Part shown: piece after piece, positions 55,400-64,000 of the stretch
Position numbering within the stretch: the stretch's first letter is position 1
Layout of the letters: each line of letters opens with the position of its first letter
Assembly (NCBI GenBank): GCA_916048095.2
Contig: OU696597.1
Location: 4,135,247-4,199,246, forward strand
Origin: Sacculina carcini
Taxonomy: Eukaryota > Arthropoda > Thecostraca > Sacculinidae
Direction: 5' to 3'
DNA: 64,000 nucleotides
Position numbers and translations under genes: made by a program
Notes under the pieces: generated by a model
What the model saw: the letters and a program-made list of their open reading frames with translations, nothing else
Told to the model about the DNA's origin: nothing
Database searches by the model: none

Positions 55400-56995
55400 T
55401 CAGATCTTCCTGATGATCTTGAAAGCGCTGTAGATAGCTCTTAACAATCTCTCTACGGAAGTGCAGGTGATCAATATTTTTCCCACTTTTTTCCCCAAAA
55501 TCCACGCATTCTGAATGCTAGCATCAATCAGCCAGGTGAAAAGAGCCCACCACCATTTTTTACCCCTGATTGAAATTCTATGACCATTTATATTTTGATC
55601 CATACGATCAGTACCACCCATATTTTTGTTGTATACATACACAACGTTGGGAATGTTGACTTGAATATGCTTCTTACATTGTTTCGACCAACGTGTAACT
55701 TTTCCAATGGGATCTTCACGAAGACATGTTGAAGCCATTGTAACAACAGCGTTGTCTTTCCATCTCGTAATATTGATTCCTGTCTCTTCTCGTTCACCGG
55801 TCACAACATCAAAACATCCCCTGTCTAATTTATCTATGCATGACACTGATTTCAGGCGACAATTTTTCTCCAGACGATTTGATCGTAAAGTGCCAGTTGC
55901 ATCATAACCATTCTTTCGAAGTTCAGCAAGCAGTGCGATTGAGGTGAAGAGATTGTCAAAGAAGAAATGATAAGGGAGAACCTTTTTCTCTTCATTGTAA
56001 TAACTCAAGAGATGGAATACTGTTGATGGACATTTCCCTAGCAAATTCCCCGTATCTTCATTTCCTTGATATGTTTTACCTTGATATACATCAAAAGCAC
56101 ACATATATCCACTTGGAGTATTTTGACACCACACCTTATAACCAAACCTAATTGGTTTGTTTCGTTTGGCCTGCTTGCAACCATGCCTCCCAAAATATTC
56201 TACCATTGCTTCGTCATATGAAATCTTTCTGCTAAGAATGAAATGTTGCATGAACTTTGATTGTAGATGAGTAATTAGTGGTCGTATCTTGGTATATTTA
56301 TCAGAGGCATTTATGTTGCTGGTATTGAAGTGTAAGCATTTTTTGAGGGTGTTAAATCGATCTCCTCATTGCATTTGATACTGCTTCATTGAATATATCA
56401 GCAGATCTTGACCAGTACATGTGAGTTCTCGGGGTGCAATTGTATCCACTGAGCACCAATATAGCTAAGAATACTTTCAACTCTGAAGTTTGAGCATTCA
56501 CATCTGGCCAATTTCTTTTGAGTGAATATTTGGACATTTCATTCTTCATGTGGTCGAGAATATCTTCATCAATAAATAGTTCAAATAACTCAGAAGGGGA
56601 AAAATCTTTGTATTTTGAATAATTGCCTTCAGGAAATATTGCACTGTGTGAATATGCTGTGTGAAGAGTCCAATTTAGCTGGGTTTTTCTTTCCGCCTAG
56701 CTACTCTCTGTACACTCTTTTTCCGTTTCTTGGTTGAATTAGAGCTATCTTCAATCACAGCTTCCTCTACAATCTCATCTTCACTTTCTTCATTGTCCAT
56801 ATTAGACCGACGCGAGCGTAATTCAGCTGGGGCAGAAATCTGTCTCCCTGATAGGTTATCGACCTTGTATCCTCCATCTAGATTTTCATCACCAGAATCT
56901 TCGTCAGTTATATCAGCAACATCAGCAGGTTCAATTAAGACATGTTCAACTTGATTTTTATCATTGTCCATCAGTATATCCAATATTTCGTTCAT
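55400..56995 (-). pseudogene. piggyBac transposase, two frameshifts
   Basis: Minus-strand frames 56995-56675, about 56665-56352 and about 56359-55400 follow one another with one-base shifts near 56675 and 56360. The N-terminal part is acidic. The middle frame has FELFIDEDIL and LSGYNCTPRT. The catalytic frame has YDEAMVEYFGRHG, FDNLFTSIALL and MGGTDRMDQN, giving the three aspartates of the DDD core, and a WWWALFTWLID stretch. Total length is near 530 codons. The C-terminal cysteine-rich domain seen in many piggyBac proteins is absent: the frame stops soon after IKIIRKI-like sequence. It would excise at TTAA, but this copy is dead. Confidence 0.9.
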
Positions 56996-57000
56996 AGAGA

Positions 57001-57447
57001 GAGATCTGTGAGAAATATTGCAAAATTAATATTTTGTACACGTATCTCCCTAGCGGTACCATATGGTACCACTGCGAGAAAAATACCCGTACCTCTCTGA
57101 ATTTGCAAAACTTTTTCTCAATTTATGCTTGACATTATACATAAATATATATTACATGCATATATACACAGTCAAAGTTTGAAAAATGGACAGGAATGTG
57201 AAAATAAACTTACTTTTCGTGTACCGCCATCTCGAAAGTTACAACTGTTATTAAGTCACGTGAAAGCAGCCTCACACCACAACTGCAAGATGCTGACTGA
57301 CCTTGAGACTTGTCAAATCAGTAGCAGACAGTCTGGGCTATGTGTAGAACATGTTTGAACTCGTTCTGTGCAACGATTTTTATTTGGTATGCAGTTACAT
57401 AACTCAAATGCAGTTGGTACCGTATGTTACCGCTTGGAAAAAACGGG
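57001..57447. other. piggyBac 5' non-coding region
   Basis: Between the first transposase ATG and the TTAA. It contains GGTACCATATGGTACC and related palindromic motifs, likely transposase binding repeats. No separate gene. Confidence 0.5.
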
Positions 57448-57960
57448 TTAAGAAGTGGAGAATCAGATAAAATAGGTTAAGAAGCACTGGATTAGTGCAA
57501 CGCTTCAATTTCGCTGCGCGTTGCTTAGAATTGAGTGTGTACCACCCGATGTGATGTATATGCCGTCTATATGTGATAATATGTGTATATGTGATGTATA
57601 TGTACAATGAGTGTTATATTTTGCTTTGAGAATTTCAATTGTTTGTTTTGCAGCGTCCCTGTGATGCACAATCCGTCGAACGCGTGGCTCGTGTAACTTG
57701 CGCAACTTAACTGTACCTTGTGCGAATATGACACCGTGTGCACGCTACATAGGTCGTGTTACACGACCCATGTGTGGCAATGATAGTGTGGCGAAGAAGT
57801 GTGTGTATGTGTGTATGTGTGTGAGATGAGATATGTCCGAGTGGCGTGCATGTTTGAATTCATTCTGTCAGTCGTTCGCGTAGTGATCGCGTATTTTTTG
57901 AACCTACGAACTTATAAACCTACGAACTTACAAACCTACGAACATATTGAACCTACGAAC
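57448..57960. repeat. Duplicated block, copy B
   Basis: Starts with the last 42 bp of the hAT MITE (57448-57489) and its GATTAGTG flank, then follows copy A through the CCTACGAAC minisatellite, here longer (57898-57995). Confidence 0.88.
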
Positions 57961-58130
57961 ATATAAACCTACGAACATATAAACCTACGAACCTACGAAA
58001 CGCCAGAAGCTATTTTGTTCATTCACAGTTGGACCGCTGTGTTACGCTGTGTTAAGCTATATTACGTTGTACGTGGAGAGAATACACGCGCGTCCCAAAG
58101 CTGGTGTTTATAACGCCGTGAGCGTTAGAG
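57961..58130. other. Unassigned segment between repeats
   Basis: Minisatellite end and about 130 bp with GTTACGCTGTGTTAAGC. It appears to be the right end of whatever was inserted into the dispersed repeat. No gene. Confidence 0.35.
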
Positions 58131-58330
58131 AGTGAAGTTCAAGGCGTAAAGTAGCCTTGAAATTGTTATTGTCTTATTTATATGATTGTTTGGGCTTTTT
58201 CTAAACATCTCTAAGGCTCATTGGAGTGTTTAAGACAGCCTGGAAAATAGAAATATATGTTTATAGATTTAAATGATAATCAAAGCAATTTATTCTCCAT
58301 TTTGAATCAGAAATATGAAATATTATGTGC
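58131..58330. repeat. Dispersed repeat, right part
   Basis: Matches about 9200-9420 (TTCAAGGCGTAAAGTAGCCT, TTTTCTAAACAT, GACAGCCTGGAAAATAG) and continues what stopped at 54219. Confidence 0.8.
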
Positions 58331-58489
58331 AAGATCGCGTGTATCACATAAACGAATGATATTCTTGGCTAGGGATATATGGATATGCTTGGCAAATATA
58401 TAGATGAGAAATAAACACGTTGTTGTGTATCATTCCGTGCATTTGTGATCTACAATGGCCGACTAGAATAACAGGATTTTTAATTAATA

Positions 58490-59490
58490 TTAGTGTCAAG
58501 TTGCGGTAGATGCAGTTTTTGAGTAAATTTAGAAATTATCCAGTACATTGCAATTATTTCAATACTTTTTGCTAGGGCTGGGCAGGAGCCGGTTCCGGAA
58601 CCGGTTCTGACGATTCTGCTACGTGGGTATTGGAACCGGCTCCGAGACTCGGAGCCGGTTCTGGAATCGGGTCCAAACGGATCCGAGTCAACACGGTTCC
58701 GATTCTCGAATCCGAGTACACACGGATCTTAGTATCAGGAATGACAGGAAAAAGTATGCGCATTGCGCACACACTACATGAACACTACGGTGTGTCGGAT
58801 TTAGAATTAATGCTAGTATGAAATTGCGGTGAATGCAGTTTTTAAACTGTATTTAAAAATGCGTATAATATTGTCTTTATTTTTTAAATACATGTACATT
58901 TCTTTTGCAATTAAGTCTGTGCGCACAGAGGCATATTACATGAGGTATAATACTAAACTAAATTATTTATTACACTTATTTTATTAAATATATTATAATA
59001 TATTATTTTTTGGCGTATGATTACCCGAATTTTATCAAATAACCGCATTTTCAGTTAATTTGATAAACAAGTATCGCATGAATGTTCTCATTTAATCCAA
59101 TAAAATATATATTTTCGGAATCAGTATGAAAAAATGTATCTACCGCAACTTGGTACTAGTTCAACTTTTGAAAAAGTAAAGAATTCACCCATTCTTAGCG
59201 TACATGACTAAAGATGTGATCACGGCACATCGATCACATTTGACTTGTCGCCCACAAAGAATGTGAAAACCCATAGAGGTGTGAACCAGGCGAGAAAGAT
59301 GCCTCTTAAGTTTGTTTGTATCGAACGAAATGTACGTGAAAATCCTGGATGGAAGTCAGATTGTGTGGACATTGATGAATACTGTAATATTTGTACGCAA
59401 GCCGTGTTTTCACTCAGAATCTGTTATGACTGAAATCAACAGGCTGACATGGTTGTACGCGGCTAAGGACAAATAATTTGTCAGTTACGA
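58490..59490. mobile_element. Truncated inverted relative of the 2.7-kb hAT element
   Basis: From TAGGGCTGGGCAGGAGCCGG at 58574, the sequence follows the inverse of 37966-36600, but lacks most of the GGATCC minisatellite and stops near 59490 without the other terminus. CAAGTTGCGGTAGATGCAG phrases occur at 58499 and 59145. Confidence 0.85.
59245..59433 (+). CDS. Second copy of the conserved small ORF
   Basis: 62 codons aligning to the C-terminal part of the 36675-36917 frame, with changes such as T to R, A to L and GSC to EYC. The frame is kept open in both copies while flanks differ by substitutions and indels. Confidence 0.35.
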   Translation: MSPTKNVKTHRGVNQARKMPLKFVCIERNVRENPGWKSDCVDIDEYCNICTQAVFSLRICYD

Positions 59491-59820
59491 GTGATGATCA
59501 GAAAGTAATGACAGTAGGACTCGTAGCTAGCAATAATCATCCCTTACATTGTCACATTAACCCAATTCCGATATGCACAGATATGCTAAAATAAAACTGA
59601 AATCAAAGTTGTCCCAGCTAGAACCACAATGTATGTTATTGATTTTACATTTAATATCAAACTTAATTGTTATCAGTACATTATATTCTATTTAACATGA
59701 AAAATTAAGCATTAGTCGTAAAACAGATGTACTACTTACTATATACTATTCAATTATGTGCTATGGTATGAGTAGAAGGCCTAACCACTTTGTTACATTT
59801 GTTTACATTATCCCCCTTGC
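59491..59820. other. No gene recognised
   Basis: AT-rich unique-looking sequence without a coding signal. Confidence 0.5.
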
Positions 59821-59832
59821 CCCTCCCCCCTC

Positions 59833-59856
59833 TGACGTCACCCCCCTCTGACGTCA
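59833..59856. promoter_or_regulatory. Paired CRE-type octamers
   Basis: Two TGACGTCA palindromes at 59833-59840 and 59849-59856, within a tandem CCCCCCTCTGACGTCAC repeat. They fit CREB/ATF sites; function is unknown. Confidence 0.4.
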
Positions 59857-59859
59857 CAC

Positions 59860-59881
59860 TTAACCTAACTTTTTTTAACCT

Positions 59882-59919
<38 letters not shown>

Positions 59920-61160
59920 TTTATTTATTTATTTTTATTTTTTTTTTTATTTTTTTTTTTTATTTTTTTTTTTATTTTTTTTTTTCATATTTTTTTTTTT
60001 AACCTAACCTAACTTATTTTCTTATTCGATACCTAACCCAACCCGACCTAACCTAACTTTTTTTAGTTTTTTTAACCTAACCTAACTTTTTTTAGTTTTT
60101 TAACCTAACCTAACTTTTTTTTTAACCTAACCTAACTTTTTTTTTTTTAACCTAACCTAACTTTTTTTAGTTTTTTAACCTAACCTAACTTTTTTAGTTT
60201 TTTAACCTAACCTAACTTTTTTTCTTTCTTATTCTTCCTTTCTTATTATATTTATTCTTTATTCTATGCCCAACCTAACTTTTTTTCTTTCTTATTCTTC
60301 CTTTCTTATTATATTTATTCTGTATTCTATGCCTAACCTAACTTCTTTGTGTATACCTAAACTAACCTAACCTAACCTAACTTTTTTTTTTGTATACCTA
60401 ACCTAACTTTTTTAGTATTTTAACCTAACCTAACTTCTTTTTTTTAACCTAACCTAACCTAACTGTTTTTTTTAACCTAACCTAACTTTTTTGTGTATAC
60501 CTAACCTAACTTCTTTGTGTATACCTAACCTAACTTCTTTGTGTATACCTAACCTAACTTCTTTGTGTATACCTAACCTAACCTAACCTAACCCAACCCG
60601 ACCCAACCCAACTTTTAGTTTTATTTCTTATTCTTCCTTTCTTATTATATTTATTCTTTTTTCTATGCCCAACTTATTTTTTTTTCTTATTCTTCCTTTC
60701 TTATTATATTTATTCTTTATTCTATGCCCAACCTAACTTTTTTTTTTCTTTCTTATTCTTCCTTTCTTATTATATTTATTCTTTATTCTATACCTAACCT
60801 AACTTTTTTTTCTTTATTCTATTCCTAACCCGACCCAACCCAACTTTTAGTTTTATTTCTTATTCTTCCTTTCTTATTATATTTATTCTTTATTCTATGC
60901 CCAACCTAACTTTTTTTCTTTCTTATTCTTCCTTTCTTATTATATTTATTCTTTATTCTATACCTAACCTAACTATTTTTTTTTCTTTATTCTATTCCTA
61001 ACCCGACCCAACCCAACTTTTAGTTTTATTTCTTATTCTTCCTTTCTTATTATATTTATTCTTTATTCTATACCCAACTTTTATTTTTTTATTTCTTATT
61101 CTTATTTTCTTATTATATTTATTCTTTATTCTATGCCCAACCTAACTTTTTTCCTTTATT
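59860..61160. repeat. T-rich field with CCTAA repeats
   Basis: Short CCTAA runs (AACCTAACCTAAC) alternate with poly-T blocks (59880-60000). From about 60225 a 55-60 bp unit with TTCTTATTCTTCCTTTCTTA and TTATTCTTTATTCTATGCCC repeats about eight times. The CCTAA motif equals arthropod telomere sequence on the complementary strand. No genes. Confidence 0.92.
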
Positions 61161-61582
61161 TCTATTTTATGTCACGATACTCATTATATCGGGATCGCCA
61201 AGTCGATGTTTGGCAGAGACGAGAATATAATAATTTTCAATCATACTTGAAATATGTATAAAAAACGGCTTGACTAAATCGGTCGCAAAGACAATGCACA
61301 ATATGCATGTTGTATTCAAACACGTTGAAGTTCTTGATAGTAAAATGTCCCGGTAATCAAATTTCCATCATCATCACATAGCTTATACATGGGAATTGAT
61401 CGACGTTTGTATATGGAAGAAATTTAGAACGTTTCGTTGCTCAATGTCTGTCGATATCCATTTTCAAACATAGTTTTCGGTATAAACATTCGCACATTAC
61501 TTTTTGGTTAGTGTTTTCATCACGTGTGTATTTGATACATTGATATCGCGAGGTGTCATACCGGTTGATGTACAGGTGAAGT
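61161..61582. other. No gene recognised
   Basis: Unique-looking sequence without a motif. It precedes a small LINE scrap. Confidence 0.5.
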
Positions 61583-61828
61583 ATGTCCGGTGAATATCAG
61601 TCTAAATATATCGTACGTTTAATATATCAAGTCTCCAATCCCTACGTCCGTATTTCGCATCATCTGCAATATCTCAGAAAAGTGTGTGAAAATCCCTGGT
61701 CATTTGTTGTCCCACGTTTCTATAATTCACTTCCATCTCATATCCTTCTATTTCCATCTTTCTTCGCTTTCACTTCATATCTGTACACATACTTGTTCTC
61801 TAAATATTTTAATCCCACATTGTCTTAA
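61583..61828 (+). pseudogene. LINE ORF2 extreme C-terminal fragment
   Basis: The frame contains RISHHLQYLRKV and WSFVVPRFYNSLPSHI, then a hydrophobic F-x-S-Y-L-Y-T-Y-L-F end. The S-F-x-V-x-x-P-R-x-(W/Y)-N-S-L-P block is the usual end of CR1/RTE-type ORF2 proteins. 81 codons only. Confidence 0.55.
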
Positions 61829-61948
61829 ACCCTATGCTAAAAATTTAGCCGCTCAAAGTGCACACTCATATTTTACTTGTTTTTGTTCTCAGGTATTTTT
61901 GTGCACTGTAATCAGTTTTTATATCTCTACCTGGTTATCTTTGTACTG

Positions 61949-61973
61949 ATTGTGTGTGTGTGTGTGTGTGTGT
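61949..61973. repeat. GT microsatellite
   Basis: Short GT run 120 bp after the LINE scrap. Confidence 0.85.
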
Positions 61974-62312
61974 ATTCTAATAATTATTTTATTGCGCTCT
62001 GCGGTTGTCTCATATTGCGTCGACGTGTAGTTTTGTTTTTTTTCTTGGTCTGATCTATTTTGTTCTTTTTGAATGGCACCACTGCTGTTATGTTTGCTAA
62101 ATCAAATGCATGGTGTTGTTAGAGGTAGGTGTGAAAGTTCTAAATTGGTGTATATATTTTAGTTTTTTATTTCAACTGCATTTTCAATTATATTCAAATC
62201 TTTTAAAAGTGGTATTTGTATAACGAATTTATTATATTGTATTATGAGCTCACTTTTTTAATCAGTACTTTATGAGTTTGACCATTGCATGCAAACTTTC
62301 AGCTTATTACAA

Positions 62313-62376
<64 letters not shown>
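62313..62376. repeat. TA microsatellite
   Basis: Uninterrupted TA run of about 32 units. Confidence 0.95.
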
Positions 62377-62379
<3 letters not shown>

Positions 62380-64000
62380 TTGCATAAACTTGAACTAAAT
62401 CATGTCAATGTACAAAAACAGTTTGTAGCCATCACATATATTTGTCGCGCGTATGTTCATAGACAAATAGGCGAACGAGATGTTTTCAATATTTGAGTGT
62501 GGACACTATGAATCAGATTGTTGTTGAGTAGATTTGGAAAGTCGAAAGACATTGTCGAGACAGCGTAGATACCGTTAGACGCCAGGCTTTGGATCAAGTA
62601 ACGTGTGCCATGTAGTGTTCATACCTGTACACAATAGGTTGACGTAGACGTTGTCGGATGCCCGGCTATGGATCAGGTAGTTGCGCCGTGCATATTGCCA
62701 GCACGTGATGTAAGTTTAAATCGTGAAGTGTCGGCGTCAGAACTAGAGAATGTTCTTGTCTCTCGGTGTTGAATTTTCACTTGGAGTGGATGTAGGACAA
62801 TTATCATAAACACTACTCGTCCAATTTCTTTACGGTCATCCTTATGCAGGTATCCTTCACAGTCTACAAGTATGATCATAGTTTAAAAAGTTGATTGTCG
62901 ATAGCAGAATAGACACAAAACAGAATCGTGGATACCCTTGCACAAAGAGAGTTGTACTGTCACACACGCCAGATTTTGACGTCTGAATCACAGTCTAGTG
63001 TATACAAATGTGAGATTTGTTTATGTAAGCGTAAGGCCCGGTTTTTGTCGGTAAGTTCATAGGGTTAAAACACTAGGCGTTCTTATATCACTGCCCTTCT
63101 CAAATACTTATTAATTTCAACTTGGAAATATTCGCTGTCATACAATAGTATATTGTTATACCAAGTTGATTCCAGGGCGATACTTTACCAAAAGACCTCT
63201 ACCTAACACCGCCACTGGATATATTCACAAGAGGTATGACTTGCATGTCGGTATTTGAAGCTTGAATAAATTATGTCACTAAAGGTAAAACTTAACAAGT
63301 TTTTTACACTGGTGTGCACTGGCGTCATCGAGACGCATCAGGAATTAGTCGAATCATTGATCGTCTCCTCGTGATGGTCAGTTGGAAGTTAGTGTAAAAA
63401 GATGTGTGTTCATCGTTCGTCATATATATGTGTGTGTGTGTTTTTTTTTTTAATGTACATTAATAGTTGAACTAATATTTTGACTCTACGTGTTGGAAAT
63501 GTCAGAAAAAGTTTACAGATAAGGCGTTATCGACATGTTATCTTTCAATAGTGAAAAAAGTGTGACACAATGGGATTGACGCTTTCTAGTGTTTTTGGAA
63601 AAAATAATATAACTGCTTTGAGGTCGACTATTTTTTCGTCGGTGGCTTGGTCTTATACCAATTGATACACCGTGCTAATACTTGTGCTGAAAATATATAT
63701 ATTTGTGAAATACTTGGTTGCACCTGTATATAGGTCATGGTAAAACTAATAATTTATTTTTTAATTTGTTTCTATTTCATACTTGTGTATTAATTTCAAA
63801 CAACAAACTATTCATTTTCTGTCTAATGTCTGAACTTTCTGTCTAAACTCTAATGTGTTTAAACGGTATCCTAGCCTCAATATCGCTGTCATAATCGGTA
63901 TCATAGCCTGAACTAATATATGTGTATAACAGAATCTATTACCGTTGTGGAAATGATATCGCTGTGGCAAGTTTGAATATGACAAACGGTAGCTGGATGT
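62377..64000. other. No gene recognised
   Basis: Two imperfect copies of a phrase with GGATCA(A/G)GTA follow one another at about 62580-62690. A short GT/T run lies at 63429-63452. No reading frame shows a domain. Confidence 0.5.

Larger units (their letters stand above)
55291..57447 (-). mobile_element. piggyBac-like element, left end missing
   Basis: The right boundary is clear: minus sense TTAACCCGTTTTTTCC from the TTAA at 57448-57451, within the tail of a hAT MITE. The uninterrupted site is at 54131-54134. Subterminal GGTACC-containing repeats lie at 57050-57075 and 57410-57435. The opposite TTAACCC end is not present; the element meets Helitron-like DNA near 55290. Confidence 0.85.

Noticed and set aside
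54173..57960. The two duplicated blocks as LTRs of one retrotransposon
   Set aside because: Sequence outside the supposed LTR start (dispersed repeat and MITE tail) is duplicated too, and no gag/pol lies between; only piggyBac and Helitron-like DNA do.

Overview
The window is eukaryotic nuclear DNA dominated by transposable elements. Several short tracts of the arthropod-type telomeric pentamer (TTAGG/CCTAA) occur inside the chromosome (about 9708-9790, 17100-17196, 24502-24587 and 59870-61145). Together with the many CA/GT microsatellites and the mix of mariner, hAT, piggyBac, Ty3/Gypsy and CR1/Jockey-like LINEs, this suggests an arthropod, plausibly a crustacean. That assignment is inference; no diagnostic host gene fixes the species.

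Layout. 1-4100 is a patchwork of dead elements: a mariner transposase with an internal deletion, three LINE fragments and one possible chromo-type exon. 4101-26300 is a head-to-tail array of three almost identical units of about 7.39 kb, with the first bases of a fourth running into a 200-N assembly gap (26301-26500). Each unit carries, on the minus strand, a broken GC-rich coding region, a LINE endonuclease fragment, two related reading frames that end in transmembrane segments, and a LINE ORF1 relic with zinc knuckles. It also carries a hAT terminus and a TTAGG tract.

26501-34880 is an inverted-repeat (foldback-like) structure whose arms contain a 27-bp minisatellite. The left arm is split by a hAT element (26519-27754, 8-bp duplication) and by a young Ty3/Gypsy-like retrotransposon (28425-33034, 5-bp duplication, near-identical LTRs). 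34906-39180 is a nest: a small hAT MITE, a 2.7-kb hAT element inserted in the LTR of a second Gypsy element with a tRNA-Trp-type primer site, its gag gene, and a hAT transposase fragment.

40141-47494 (minus strand) holds the most gene-like locus: a KRAB-related first exon, a phase-compatible second exon with an EWTP motif, and about 5 kb downstream an 11-finger C2H2 exon. This layout resembles the N-terminus of PRDM9/Meisetz proteins joined to a zinc-finger array; I see no SET domain. The apparent intron contains a hAT element with a LINE remnant and two convergent DUF4817-like exons.

48256-53050 is a nearly complete LINE with ORF1, endonuclease and reverse transcriptase, broken by one in-frame stop. 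53860-59490 contains a dispersed repeat, a hAT MITE, a duplicated block, Helitron-like sequence, a frameshifted piggyBac transposase with its catalytic aspartates, and a truncated inverted copy of the 2.7-kb hAT. 59860-61160 is a T-rich CCTAA field. The rest to 64000 holds a LINE scrap, microsatellites and no recognisable gene.
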